Below are positions 6,697 through 15,343 of a DNA stretch of 29,322 nt, one piece after another. The translations under genes and the position numbers were made by a program. Source of the stretch: Firmicutes bacterium UBA2530 (lineage in GTDB: Bacteria > Bacillota > Clostridia > Tissierellales > Sedimentibacteraceae); NCBI GenBank assembly GCA_002340985.1, contig DDNC01000019.1, forward strand, positions 1-29,322, read 5' to 3'. Position 1 is the first letter of the stretch. Every line of letters begins with the position of its first letter. The notes below the pieces were generated by a model that had not been told where the DNA came from, made no database searches, and was given only the letters and a program-made list of their open reading frames with translations.

Positions 6697-7749
6697 TTAA
6701 AATAAGACCATAAATAGTTTAGCCATTAAATAACCTATTACTCCGCATCCCGGAAACGTGAGGAGCCATGTCCACACCATCTCCTGAACTATGCCCCAGT
6801 TAACTGAGGACAGTCTTTTTGCAGCACCTACTCCCATGATTGAAGTAGTCTTGGTATGAGTTGTGCTTACAGGTATACCTGATACAGATGAAATAAGCAG
6901 GCATGTTGCAGCTGCCATATCTGCTGAAAACCCCTGATATTTTTCAAGCTTACACATGTCCATTCCCACAGATTTAATAATTTTATATCCACCTATAGAT
7001 GTACCTAATCCCATTACAATAGAGCATAAAAGCATCATCCAGACAGGTATTTGAAAGTCCGTCACGTTTGCTTGTCCATTGGCCAGAAATATTCCCAACA
7101 TAAAAACTCCCATAAACTTCTGCCCGTCCTGTGCCCCATGCATAAATGCCATTGCCGCTCCGCTTGCAACCTGTGCATTTTGAAATATTGCATTTGTTGT
7201 CCGTCTGTTAAATCCTCTGAAAATCATTTCTGTAAACTTAACAGCAATCCATCCCATTGAAAAGCCCAGGATGGTAGATAACACCAACCCATAAAGAACC
7301 TTAATCCATTCGCTTCCGTTTATCCCCGCCAAACCATTGTGCAGGGCTATGGCAGATCCTGATATTCCTGCAATCAGCGCATGGCTTTCACTTGTAGGTA
7401 TACCAAACCACCACGCTGCGGTTGCCCATGTTACTATTGCAAACAACGACGCACACAGGGCTATGAGCGCATCCTTTGAATTTCCTCCAAAATCAACCAT
7501 TTTATAAATTGTCTGTGCCACATTTGCATTTATCATGGTCATTACGAACACTCCAAAAAAGTTAAAGACAGCAGCCATAAGTATAGCTGACTTGGCAGAT
7601 ATCGAGCGGGTTGATACACATGTTGCAATTGCATTTGGAGCATCTGTCCAGCCATTCACTAAAATAACTCCCAATGTAAGCAGCGTCGTAACAAGAAGTG
7701 CAAAGTTAGAGGAAATCTGAGCCATAAAATCCGAAAATGTAATTTCCAT
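6697..7749 (-). CDS. pit: PiT-family inorganic phosphate transporter
   Basis: 350-aa integral membrane symporter (PF01384). Two inverted homologous halves carry the family signatures: GWTDAPNAIATCVSTR at residues 33-48 and PVSTTHTKTTSIMGVGAAK near 295-313. The loop FMHGAQDGQKFMG lies near 203-215, and PTSESHALIAG near 123-133. About ten hydrophobic segments are present. It imports phosphate, probably with a cation, at low affinity. It is the first gene of a two-gene unit with DUF47. GGAG lies about 10 bases before ATG. I could not identify a convincing Pho box or -35/-10 pair in the 200-bp divergent region shared with the lipoprotein gene. Confidence 0.94.
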   Translation of the reverse strand: MEITFSDFMAQISSNFALLVTTLLTLGVILVNGWTDAPNAIATCVSTRSISAKSAILMAAVFNFFGVFVMTMINANVAQTIYKMVDFGGNSKDALIALCASLFAIVTWATAAWWFGIPTSESHALIAGISGSAIALHNGLAGINGSEWIKVLYGLVLSTILGFSMGWIAVKFTEMIFRGFNRRTTNAIFQNAQVASGAAMAFMHGAQDGQKFMGVFMLGIFLANGQANVTDFQIPVWMMLLCSIVMGLGTSIGGYKIIKSVGMDMCKLEKYQGFSADMAAATCLLISSVSGIPVSTTHTKTTSIMGVGAAKRLSSVNWGIVQEMVWTWLLTFPGCGVIGYLMAKLFMVLF

Positions 7750-7889
7750 ATAATTTTTTTCTCCATTTCTTCACGTAATCAGCATTAGCTTTATACATGA
7801 ATTACATCTAATTTTTACAAACAACATAAATATACCATAACAGAACTAATTTTTCTACTAATTTTAATCTGTTATTCCTGAAAACTTGA

Positions 7890-7928
7890 TAGTAACTTTT
7901 CAGTGTCGATTTGAATATTATAGTAACT
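7890..7928 (+). repeat. TAGTAACT direct repeat upstream of the lipoprotein gene
   Basis: TAGTAACT occurs at 7890-7897 and 7921-7928, 31 bp apart (about three helical turns). A weak -10, TATTAT (7916-7921), lies between them, 31 bp before the start codon. It may be an operator pair; no cognate regulator is evident. Confidence 0.35.
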
Positions 7929-7951
7929 GAGATTCGATTTGGGAGGATGGT

Positions 7952-8959
7952 ATGAAAAAAATTATTTCATTATTCATGGTTGTTCTGCTTGTATTATCCC
8001 TGTTTTTGACAGGATGCCAGCAGCAGGAAGCTCAAATGAAAAAAATCAGATTGATTGAAGTTACACACTCCATATTTTACGCACCCCAGTATGTAGCTAT
8101 GGAAAAGGGTTTTTTCAAAGAACAGGGACTGGATATTGAACTTACAAACGGCGGCGGAGCCGACAAATGTATGGCTGCCATGGTAAGCGGCGAAGCAGAC
8201 ATTGCCTTTATGGGACCTGAGGCCAGCGTGTATGTATATCTGCAGGGAAGAACGGATCATGCTGTAAATTTTGCACAACTGACACAAAAAGACGGTTCTT
8301 TTATAGTGGGCAGAGAAAAAGATAGTTCGTTTACAATAGATAAACTGAAGGGCCATACAATACTGGGAGGTCGAAAGGGCGGAATGCCTCTGATGACTCT
8401 GGAATATGTTCTCAAACAAAATGGACTGATTCCCGGAGTTGATGTCGATGTGAGAACAGACGTTCAATTTGACATGATGGCAGGAGCCTTTGCATCAGGT
8501 GAGGCAGATTACACCACACTCTTTGAGCCCCTGGCATCTACATTTGAGCTTCAGGGTAATGGTTACGTTCTTGAATCAGTAGGTTCTCTTGCGGGCTATG
8601 TGCCATATACATGCTACAGCTCACTTGGAAGCTATATAGAGAAAAATCCTGATACAATACAGAAATTTGCAAATGCCTTGTATAAGGGAATGGTTTGGGT
8701 GGATGAACATTCGGCACAAGAGGTGGCAGAAGCTATTCTTCCGCAATTCGCTGATTCTGAGGTAGGCTTTATTGCAAAAATTGTTCAGAACTACAAAGAC
8801 CTGAATACCTGGAATCCCGATTTAGTATTAGGCGAGGACGGATACAACAGATTAATTGATATAATGAAAACAGCAGGTGAAATTGAAGAAGGCGCCCCAT
8901 ACGGAAAAATTCAGACGCCTGATTTTGCAACAAAAGCAAAGGAACTTTACAAGAAATAA
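7952..8959 (+). CDS. NMT1/THI5-like (SsuA/TauA-type) substrate-binding lipoprotein
   Basis: 335 aa. Residues 1-21 are a lipoprotein signal with lipobox L19-T-G-C22, so the mature protein is lipid-anchored outside the membrane. The rest is a type-2 periplasmic-binding fold of the nitrate/sulfonate/thiamine-precursor class. Landmarks are FYAPQYVAMEKGFFKEQGLD near 50-70, the GEADIAFMGPEA loop, and a second-lobe GEADYTTLFEP loop. The ligand cannot be told from sequence; pyrimidine or riboflavin precursors, sulfonates and similar compounds remain possible. No ABC permease or ATPase lies beside it, so partners must be elsewhere or it acts as an orphan. GGGAGG gives a clear start. A strong terminator follows. 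Confidence 0.88.
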   Translation: MKKIISLFMVVLLVLSLFLTGCQQQEAQMKKIRLIEVTHSIFYAPQYVAMEKGFFKEQGLDIELTNGGGADKCMAAMVSGEADIAFMGPEASVYVYLQGRTDHAVNFAQLTQKDGSFIVGREKDSSFTIDKLKGHTILGGRKGGMPLMTLEYVLKQNGLIPGVDVDVRTDVQFDMMAGAFASGEADYTTLFEPLASTFELQGNGYVLESVGSLAGYVPYTCYSSLGSYIEKNPDTIQKFANALYKGMVWVDEHSAQEVAEAILPQFADSEVGFIAKIVQNYKDLNTWNPDLVLGEDGYNRLIDIMKTAGEIEEGAPYGKIQTPDFATKAKELYKK

Positions 8960-8980
8960 TCTTTTCGGAAAGCATTTAAA

Positions 8981-9011
8981 AAAGACCATCCGTGGAATGA
9001 GGATGGTCTTT
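8981..9011. terminator. Bidirectional terminator
   Basis: Perfect 11-bp stem, AAAGACCATCC (8981-8991) with GGATGGTCTTT (9001-9011), and a 9-nt loop. An A-run on the left and T-rich DNA on the right let it serve the convergent lipoprotein and GerMN genes. Confidence 0.92.
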
Positions 9012-9016
9012 ATATG

Positions 9017-10069
9017 TTAATATTGATTAAACACAGGTGTTACATTTCCGGTATTAAAATTAAGTCCTGCCTCCTGGAAGGATAATCCCTCGATATTATA
9101 TTCCACATCAGCGATGTCAAACTGCTCTAAGCAAAGCACCACTATGGCATTCATATCTGCAAATTCTTCTTCTGAGAGATTGACAGCTTCAACTCCGAGA
9201 TTAACAATAGCCTTGTTGCTTTTAATATCCACTCCTCTTAAATTAACACCAACAGGGATATTATTACCCAGTACCGTCTCTGAAGGCGGACCGTTGAAAA
9301 GCTTCTCTACTACTGCAACCGCAGGATTTCCGATTTTACTTGCAGAGAATGTTATAGGAACATAGTGCCCTGCAACCTCTGTGTCAGGAGCTTTATAATA
9401 TACAGTGTAATTTACCCCATCTGCCGAACCATATAAATTGATGTTTTCTCTCTCAAATGCCGTATTTACGGCATAGCCTTTCGGCAGTGAAGCCAGTATC
9501 TGCCCTTCAACCAGCAGCTCCACTTTGCTTATGGTAGGAAATTCAGTCAATGTATATGTAACGGCGGAAATCATATTTTCCTCTTGCTTATATGAAGAAG
9601 TGTTCAGTATATTTTTGCTGAAATCCACTCTGCAAAGACCATCCTTAATTGACATCCCCCTGATTTCTGTTCCTGCGGGCAATACACCATGAAGATTGGA
9701 CTGAGCAATTTTCTTTTCAGCATCACTGCCTACAACCATGCTTCGCAGGGTCGCCTTGGCAATTCCTTCTTCCCAAGGAATCTTTGTATTTACGGGAACT
9801 ATAAAGCCGTTTTCATCTTCGTAATAAGCCAGTATATCTGTTTTTTTAGCCTCCTCCACACCTGGTACGGAAGTTTCGATTACAGGCTCCTGAGGTACTT
9901 CTCCTACCATTGAATCATCAACAATTTCAAAATCCGATAACCCATCCAGGTCTGCTATATCTGTGTTATTTTTCTCCTTCAGACCAACCATCATATCTAA
10001 AGTACTGCATCCTGTTATACTTACCATCAGACATAAAATCATTATCATAGATATAATCTTATAAGCCAA
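9017..10069 (-). CDS. Double-GerMN-domain lipoprotein (GerM-like)
   Basis: 350 aa. The N-terminal signal ends in lipobox I18-T-G-C21, so it is exported and lipid-anchored. A linker rich in acidic residues (about 30-85) is followed by two GerMN domains, roughly 90-195 and 215-335. Each contains the conserved L-x-x-x-x-x-x-x-V-D-F/N-L-x core (LCRVDFSKNIL; KAIVNLGVEAV). GerM of Bacillus subtilis has this architecture and acts in sporulation and germination; a role in spore or envelope assembly is inferred. The start is TTG: AGGAGG lies 8 bases upstream and no ATG lies at that distance. The -10 TATAAT at 10106-10101 is a possible promoter. Confidence 0.88.
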   Translation of the reverse strand: MAYKIISMIMILCLMVSITGCSTLDMMVGLKEKNNTDIADLDGLSDFEIVDDSMVGEVPQEPVIETSVPGVEEAKKTDILAYYEDENGFIVPVNTKIPWEEGIAKATLRSMVVGSDAEKKIAQSNLHGVLPAGTEIRGMSIKDGLCRVDFSKNILNTSSYKQEENMISAVTYTLTEFPTISKVELLVEGQILASLPKGYAVNTAFERENINLYGSADGVNYTVYYKAPDTEVAGHYVPITFSASKIGNPAVAVVEKLFNGPPSETVLGNNIPVGVNLRGVDIKSNKAIVNLGVEAVNLSEEEFADMNAIVVLCLEQFDIADVEYNIEGLSFQEAGLNFNTGNVTPVFNQY

Positions 10070-10100
10070 TTTTAAACCCTCCTCGCGTCTTTATATACTT

Positions 10101-10106
10101 ATTATA
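10101..10106 (-). promoter_or_regulatory. Candidate -10 box of the GerMN gene
   Basis: TATAAT on the minus strand, 32 bp before the TTG start. The hexamer 17 bp upstream (TCATAT) is a poor sigma-A -35, and I could not build a convincing sporulation sigma-E site from it either. Confidence 0.4.
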
Positions 10107-10185
10107 TTTAGCATGTACTCTGTATATGATAAATATTTAAATATAATTTAGAAATAGGAGCGGTTTAGCTTCGCATATTACATGC

Positions 10186-10989
10186 TCATTTCATCATGAT
10201 AATTCCGGCAAGCAATCCTCTTTTTCCTCCCTGCCCTCTGTGGGAGAAAAACATATGGTTGTTGCATTTTGTGCACAGATTTGATAATTCAATGTTTTTT
10301 TCTTCAATTCCCTCTTTCCTCATCAAGAAGCTGTTGATCTCCCAAAGATTAAAGTGATACTTGCTCCCCTTAGTTTTCATGTATTTTTCAAACTCACTGT
10401 TTTCGTTTAAGAACAAATCTGCCACATCCTTGTCAACTTCAAAGCAGTCTTGGCATAAGGATGGCCCTATTGCAGCTATAATATCCGATGGTTCGGAGTT
10501 AAAATCATCAATAAATGCCCTCACCATTTTACCCGCTATATTCAGCAATGTTCCTCTCCAGCCGGCATGCGCAATGCCGGCCGCCTTCTTTACCGGATCA
10601 TAAAAAAATATTGGTGTGCAGTCCGCGTGAAATGACATCAATGCGATATTTTTCTTATCCGTATATAGACCATCCACATTTTCAATCTCCGAACCTGAAA
10701 GCATCTTGCCCTTATGCTCCTCCGTCACATACATTACGTTATTTGTATGTGTCTGATGAGTCCTAACTATGTTATCAACGTTTATATTAAGCTTTTCAGC
10801 CATTATTTCAACATTTCTTTTCACGTTTTCAGCGCTGTCACCCGTTCTGAAACCTATGTTCATAGATTTAAAGGGTCCGTCGCTCACTCCGCCGTTCCTT
10901 GTGGTAAAACAGTGAATCAAATCATCATACCCGTCAAATGAAGGGAATGTCACATATTTAAAATCCTGCAAATCATTCAATTTATACAT
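10186..10989 (-). CDS. pgeF: Peptidoglycan editing factor PgeF (YlmD/YfiH, laccase-domain)
   Basis: 267 aa. The multicopper-oxidase-like DUF152 fold; E. coli YfiH edits misincorporated L-Ser peptidoglycan precursors, and relatives also show purine nucleoside phosphorylase or adenosine deaminase activity. Zinc-site residues are visible: H78 in HQTH (78-81), C124 in HADC (121-124), and H141 in HAGWRG (141-146). GPSLCQDCFEV follows near 175-185, and the C-terminal motif F-x-S-H-R is intact. The start is fixed by AAGGAGG five bases before ATG. Monocistronic by appearance; it lies 116 bp upstream of the GerMN gene on the same strand and is divergent from the MocR regulator. Confidence 0.94.
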   Translation of the reverse strand: MYKLNDLQDFKYVTFPSFDGYDDLIHCFTTRNGGVSDGPFKSMNIGFRTGDSAENVKRNVEIMAEKLNINVDNIVRTHQTHTNNVMYVTEEHKGKMLSGSEIENVDGLYTDKKNIALMSFHADCTPIFFYDPVKKAAGIAHAGWRGTLLNIAGKMVRAFIDDFNSEPSDIIAAIGPSLCQDCFEVDKDVADLFLNENSEFEKYMKTKGSKYHFNLWEINSFLMRKEGIEEKNIELSNLCTKCNNHMFFSHRGQGGKRGLLAGIIMMK

Positions 10990-11037
10990 GTTAGCCTCCT
11001 TATTTGTTCCTGCCGGAGAATGGCATTACTAAGCCTG

Positions 11038-11046
11038 ATTATATCA
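11038..11046 (-). promoter_or_regulatory. Extended -10 promoter of pgeF
   Basis: TGATATAAT on the minus strand (11046-11038), within TGTGATATAAT. The -35 is poor (TATACA at 17 bp). The predicted leader is about 42 nt. Confidence 0.55.
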
Positions 11047-11101
11047 CAGCAGAAATTTTTTGTATACGAGTAAGTATTTTATGTATTTTAATCAAATGTT
11101 G

Positions 11102-11110
11102 TGATAGAAT
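11102..11110 (+). promoter_or_regulatory. Candidate extended -10 promoter of the MocR gene
   Basis: TGATAGAAT on the plus strand has the TGn extension and one mismatch to TATAAT. It faces away from the pgeF promoter and lies 62 bp before the start codon. Confidence 0.4.
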
Positions 11111-11171
11111 TAACTGTAACTTCAATATACCTTAGTTTTTACTGATTTATGCAAGTCAGATAGGAGGCTCT

Positions 11172-12542
11172 ATGATAATATCACCTGTTTTCAGCAAAGA
11201 AGGCAACAAAGCTCTTTATATACAGCTATACGAATATATTAAAACAGAAATAACCACAGGATTACTGAAGCCGGATTCAAAGCTTCCCTCCATAAGAGAA
11301 GCATCATCAACTCTTGCCCTGAGCAAAACAACTGTAGAAAATGCATACAGTCAGCTTGTGGCTGAGGGATATATAGAAAACTCTCCAAAGAGAGGTTACT
11401 TCGTGTGTGATTTAAGCGACTACAGCTTCAAGGACAGCCATAAGTCTTCCAAAAAAGCAGTCAGCCTTCCCGGAGAAATAGAATATATAAATGACGGAGT
11501 AGACAGTGACAGCTTTGATTCCTCATCATGGAAAAGGCTGTACAACAAAATCATCTCGGATGAAGCCACAAATATTTACAGCAGCTGTTCAATACAGGGT
11601 GAAAAACTGCTCAGGGAGGAAATCGCAAATTTTGTGAATACAATGCGCGGCGGTCATACTAATGCTCAGCAGGTTGTTGTGGGCGCAGGGGTGCAGTATC
11701 TCCTTGGAATATTAATAGGAATAATTAAAGAGAGCTACAATACAGTGGCAGTTGAGAAACCGGGATTTAACAAAGCCGAATTTATTTTTGAAGACCATAT
11801 GTTCAGCATAAATCACATAGATGTCACCGACCACGGCTTTCCTGTGGAGGAGCTTCGGAAAAGCGATGCGGAATTGATTTATATAAGCCCTTCACACCAA
11901 TATCCTCTCGGCACAATTATGCCTGTAAATAAAAGAATGGAGCTGCTGGACTGGGCACATAGGAACAACGGGCTGATAATTGAGGATGACTATGATTCAA
12001 TGATACGATATGGGGGAATGCCAATACCATGTCTTCAGGGACTTGACAAAAATGACTGTGTCGTTTATCTTGGTTCATTCTCTAAAATGCTTCTTCCGTC
12101 GCTGAGGATAAGCTTTATGGTTCTTCCCGAAAGACTTCTTCCAAAATACAATTTAATAAAAACAAGACACACACAATCAACTTCTAAAATAGATCAGCTG
12201 GTACTGGCAAGCTTTATGAGAGAAGGGCATATGTCAAAGCACCTTAGAAAAATTAAGAGAATTTATAAAAAGAAAAACACATTGCTGGTAAACAGCTTTA
12301 AAAATGCATTTGATGACAAGCTGGATGTTATAAGCTCAGATTCAGGCCTACACATAGTCTGTGAGGCAATTACCGAAAAAACTGAAGAAAAATTAAAAGA
12401 AGATGCGAAAAACTTAAATATACTTTTAAATATTATAAGCAGCAAGAATGGAAAAATCATATTTTCACTTAATTACAGCGGAATAATTATGGATGAAATT
12501 CATAGTTTTACAACTTTGCTGGGAAAAGCATTATTCCAATAG
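11172..12542 (+). CDS. MocR/GabR-type regulator (GntR HTH plus aminotransferase domain)
   Basis: 456 aa. Residues 10-80 are a GntR-family winged helix (LYIQLYEYIKTEI, LPSIREAS, TVENAYSQLVAEGYI). Residues 110-455 are a fold-type I aminotransferase domain that normally binds PLP as an effector sensor. The probable PLP lysine is K305 in LGSFSK, and the aspartate-containing IEDDYDS precedes it near 275. Such proteins regulate pyridoxine, GABA or amino-acid genes, often next door and divergent. The divergent neighbour here is pgeF, which is not an obvious target, so the regulon is unknown. TAGGAGG lies five bases before ATG. A terminator follows directly. Confidence 0.9.
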   Translation: MIISPVFSKEGNKALYIQLYEYIKTEITTGLLKPDSKLPSIREASSTLALSKTTVENAYSQLVAEGYIENSPKRGYFVCDLSDYSFKDSHKSSKKAVSLPGEIEYINDGVDSDSFDSSSWKRLYNKIISDEATNIYSSCSIQGEKLLREEIANFVNTMRGGHTNAQQVVVGAGVQYLLGILIGIIKESYNTVAVEKPGFNKAEFIFEDHMFSINHIDVTDHGFPVEELRKSDAELIYISPSHQYPLGTIMPVNKRMELLDWAHRNNGLIIEDDYDSMIRYGGMPIPCLQGLDKNDCVVYLGSFSKMLLPSLRISFMVLPERLLPKYNLIKTRHTQSTSKIDQLVLASFMREGHMSKHLRKIKRIYKKKNTLLVNSFKNAFDDKLDVISSDSGLHIVCEAITEKTEEKLKEDAKNLNILLNIISSKNGKIIFSLNYSGIIMDEIHSFTTLLGKALFQ

Positions 12543-12550
12543 ATAAGATT

Positions 12551-12578
12551 AAGGCCTCATTATTCATGAGGCCCTTAT
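12551..12578. terminator. Terminator between the MocR and Ca2+-ATPase genes
   Basis: Stem GGCCTCAT (12553-12560) with ATGAGGCC (12566-12573) and a TATTC loop, followed by a T/A-rich tract. It lies between convergent genes and overlaps neither. Confidence 0.8.
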
Positions 12579-12579
12579 A

Positions 12580-15270
12580 TTATTTATTTTTAAATAAATC
12601 TTTGTACAATTCACCCACAAGCATGGGGATAAATGAAAATGTCATGATAATCTGCCAATCCTTCATGGTGAGAGGCATTACATTGAATATTTCGTTAAGT
12701 ATGGGAATATACAGAACAAGCACTGTAAGTGCAAAAGAAACAAATACTGCCTGTATCATTCTTATGTTTGTAAAAAAACCTATTTTAAACAATGTATATG
12801 TCTGCGACCTTGAAGAAAACGCCCTCAAGAGCTCCGCTGTTATAAGAGTTGTAAATACCACGGACCTCACATGAATCAAGCCCTTCCCCACACCGTACAT
12901 GGAGGCAGCCCAATAATAGGCCCAAAGAGATGCAAATGCTATGGCGATTGCCTGAAACACAATTCCCATCATCATGTTTTTATCCAGAATGGGCTCCTTT
13001 GTGTTCCTCGGAGGATGCTTCATGATTCCTGGCTCCGCCTCTTCTACCCCAAGAGCCATTGCAGGAAAACTGTCTGTTACAAGATTAAGCCACAGCAGCT
13101 GGATAGGTACGAGAGGCACCTCCCATCCAATCATAATGCTCACAAATACAAGCAGTATCTCTCCTATATTGCAGCTCAGCAGGAAAAAAACAAATTTCTT
13201 TATATTGCTGAAAATAATTCTTCCCTCTTCCACTGCATTCACAATAGTGGCAAAATTATCATCAGTGAGGATTACATCTGCTGTGTTCTTTGCCACATCG
13301 GTGCCCGTTATTCCCATGGCTACTCCGATATCTGCTTTTTTCAACGCAAGAGCATCATTTACCCCATCTCCGGTCATTGAAGTAATATGTCCGTTTTCTC
13401 TTAAAGCAGTAACTATTTTTACTTTGTGCTCCGGAGAAACTCTGGCATATACTTTCGTTCTTTTCACCACATCTCTGAGCTCCGCATCCGAATAGTTGTC
13501 CAGTTCCTCTCCCATCATTGCCTGAGACTCGGATTCCACCATGCCCAGATCCTTGGCAATGGCATATGCCGTTTCCTTGTAGTCACCGGTAATCATTACC
13601 GCTTCTATTCCGGCATCTCTGCACAACCTGATGGACTCCTTAACTTCAGGTCTTGCCGGGTCTATCATCCCTACAAGCCCTACAAATATCATATTGCTTT
13701 CAACAGAGTCGGAATCAGGATCTTCCGGCATATTGCTCCATACCCTGTATGCTGCGGAAAGAACTCTGAGAGCAGCTCTGGCAAATTCAGTATTTACTGA
13801 AAGCACCCTTTTCTTCAGCTCCGGAGAAAAATCAACTATCTTTCCGTCAACAGCAATTTTGGTACACCTTCCGATTACTATGTCCGGTGCGCCCTTAGTA
13901 AAGGACACAATTTTGCCGCCTATGTAATTCGAATGGAATGTTGTCATCATTTTTCTTACGGAATCAAACGGAAGCTCTCCAACCCTCGGATAAATCATAT
14001 TCATTTGATGAGAGGTTTGTCCAAGCTTGCCAGCAAATGTAATAATGGCACCCTCAGTTGGATCTCCGATTATTTTATAGCTTCCGGTTGAGTTGTCCAG
14101 CTCCGCATCATTTGCAAGAGACCCAATGGAAACAAGATTCCTCAGATTGGGCAGCGAGTTAATACTTATCTTCCTGCCGTAAAGCTTAACATCTCCCGTA
14201 GGGTCATATCCCCCGCCCTCAACATCCAGTATTTTATCATCCACGAATGCTTTTACAACGGTCATTTCATTTTGCGTCAGCGTTCCTGTTTTGTCTGAGC
14301 AAATAACAGAAGTAGCTCCTAAGGTCTCAACCGCAAGAAGTTTTTTAACAATGGCATTCTTTCCTGCCATTCTGTTCATACCTATTGAAAGCACAATAGT
14401 CACTATGGCAGGCAGCCCTTCAGGTATGGCAGCTACCGCAAGGCTTATGGAAGTAAGCAGCATTTGCAGGACTTGTCTCCCCTGAAGATACCCCATCAAA
14501 AATACGGCAATGCATATGGCAATGGTGAGTGTGCCAAGTACCTTCCCCAGCTGATTAAGCTTAGTTTGAAGAGGTGTTTCCTCATCATCGTAGGATTGAA
14601 TCTTCGTCGCTATATTTCCTATTTCCGTATTGTGGCCGGTTCCCGTCACCGCTCCCCTTCCCCTTCCATAGGTTACTACAGTGCCTAAAAAGCCCATATT
14701 GTGCCTGTCCCCAATCCCTACACAACCAACAATCTGCGCCTTTGCGTCCTTTTCCACCGGAACGGATTCACCGGTCAGGGATGCCTCCTCCACCTTCATG
14801 TTGGAGCTTTCCAAAAGCCGTATGTCCGCAGGAATTATGTCGCCTGCTTCCAGAACTACTATATCACCCGGCACAATTTCCGCAGCGGGAATAATAATTT
14901 GATTTCCGTCTCTTATAACTCTTGCGTTGGGAGCGCTGAGCTTCTGGAGAGCCTCTACCGACTTCTCTGCCTTTCCCTCCTGGTAAATGCCGAGGATTGC
15001 ATTAATCACAACTATTGCAAGGATTACAAATGCATCATCCTTCTCACCTACAAATGCCGATACTCCGGCAGCAATAAGTAAAATAACAATTAAGAAATCA
15101 GCAAACTGTGCTATAAGCTTGGACATGAAGCTTTTCTTCGTCTGTTCCTGAAGCTCGTTCCTTCCAAACTCATCCAATCTTTCTTCCGCTTCCCCACTGC
15201 TTAATCCATTATTTAAGTCTGTTTTCAGTTCATTTAATACTTCTCTTTTACCTTTGTTATACCATTCCAA
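12580..15270 (-). CDS. SERCA-type calcium-translocating P-type ATPase
   Basis: 896 aa, P2A class. An N-terminal cation-ATPase domain (about 1-70) is followed by membrane helices M1-M2. The actuator TGES is at 166-169, M4 carries PEGLP with E284, and the phosphorylated D326 is in DKTGTLT. The nucleotide domain contains KGAP, and the hinge TGDGVNDA is intact. Ca2+-ligand counterparts of both SERCA sites appear present: N and E in the M5 SCNIGE, N and D in the M6 LNLVTDSFP, and E in the M8 TAELLRA. It probably exports Ca2+ from the cytoplasm. The start is TTG, with AGGGGG eight bases upstream. It lies downstream of the FAD dehydrogenase on the same strand, separated by 73 bp. Confidence 0.94.
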   Translation of the reverse strand: MEWYNKGKREVLNELKTDLNNGLSSGEAEERLDEFGRNELQEQTKKSFMSKLIAQFADFLIVILLIAAGVSAFVGEKDDAFVILAIVVINAILGIYQEGKAEKSVEALQKLSAPNARVIRDGNQIIIPAAEIVPGDIVVLEAGDIIPADIRLLESSNMKVEEASLTGESVPVEKDAKAQIVGCVGIGDRHNMGFLGTVVTYGRGRGAVTGTGHNTEIGNIATKIQSYDDEETPLQTKLNQLGKVLGTLTIAICIAVFLMGYLQGRQVLQMLLTSISLAVAAIPEGLPAIVTIVLSIGMNRMAGKNAIVKKLLAVETLGATSVICSDKTGTLTQNEMTVVKAFVDDKILDVEGGGYDPTGDVKLYGRKISINSLPNLRNLVSIGSLANDAELDNSTGSYKIIGDPTEGAIITFAGKLGQTSHQMNMIYPRVGELPFDSVRKMMTTFHSNYIGGKIVSFTKGAPDIVIGRCTKIAVDGKIVDFSPELKKRVLSVNTEFARAALRVLSAAYRVWSNMPEDPDSDSVESNMIFVGLVGMIDPARPEVKESIRLCRDAGIEAVMITGDYKETAYAIAKDLGMVESESQAMMGEELDNYSDAELRDVVKRTKVYARVSPEHKVKIVTALRENGHITSMTGDGVNDALALKKADIGVAMGITGTDVAKNTADVILTDDNFATIVNAVEEGRIIFSNIKKFVFFLLSCNIGEILLVFVSIMIGWEVPLVPIQLLWLNLVTDSFPAMALGVEEAEPGIMKHPPRNTKEPILDKNMMMGIVFQAIAIAFASLWAYYWAASMYGVGKGLIHVRSVVFTTLITAELLRAFSSRSQTYTLFKIGFFTNIRMIQAVFVSFALTVLVLYIPILNEIFNVMPLTMKDWQIIMTFSFIPMLVGELYKDLFKNK

Positions 15271-15343
15271 GTTATTATCCCCCTAAAATAATCTTTTGTA
15301 TCGAAAGCTTCGTACTGAATAGTATAATATATTATGATTTCTC

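Noticed and set aside
7924..7932. CTGAGA resembling the thiamine pyrophosphate riboswitch core
   Set aside because: It lies directly before the SD, with none of the other conserved TPP stems around it.
12871..13495. Several plus-strand frames opposite the Ca2+ ATPase
   Set aside because: They are overlapping frames antisense to a full-length P-type ATPase with all motifs intact.
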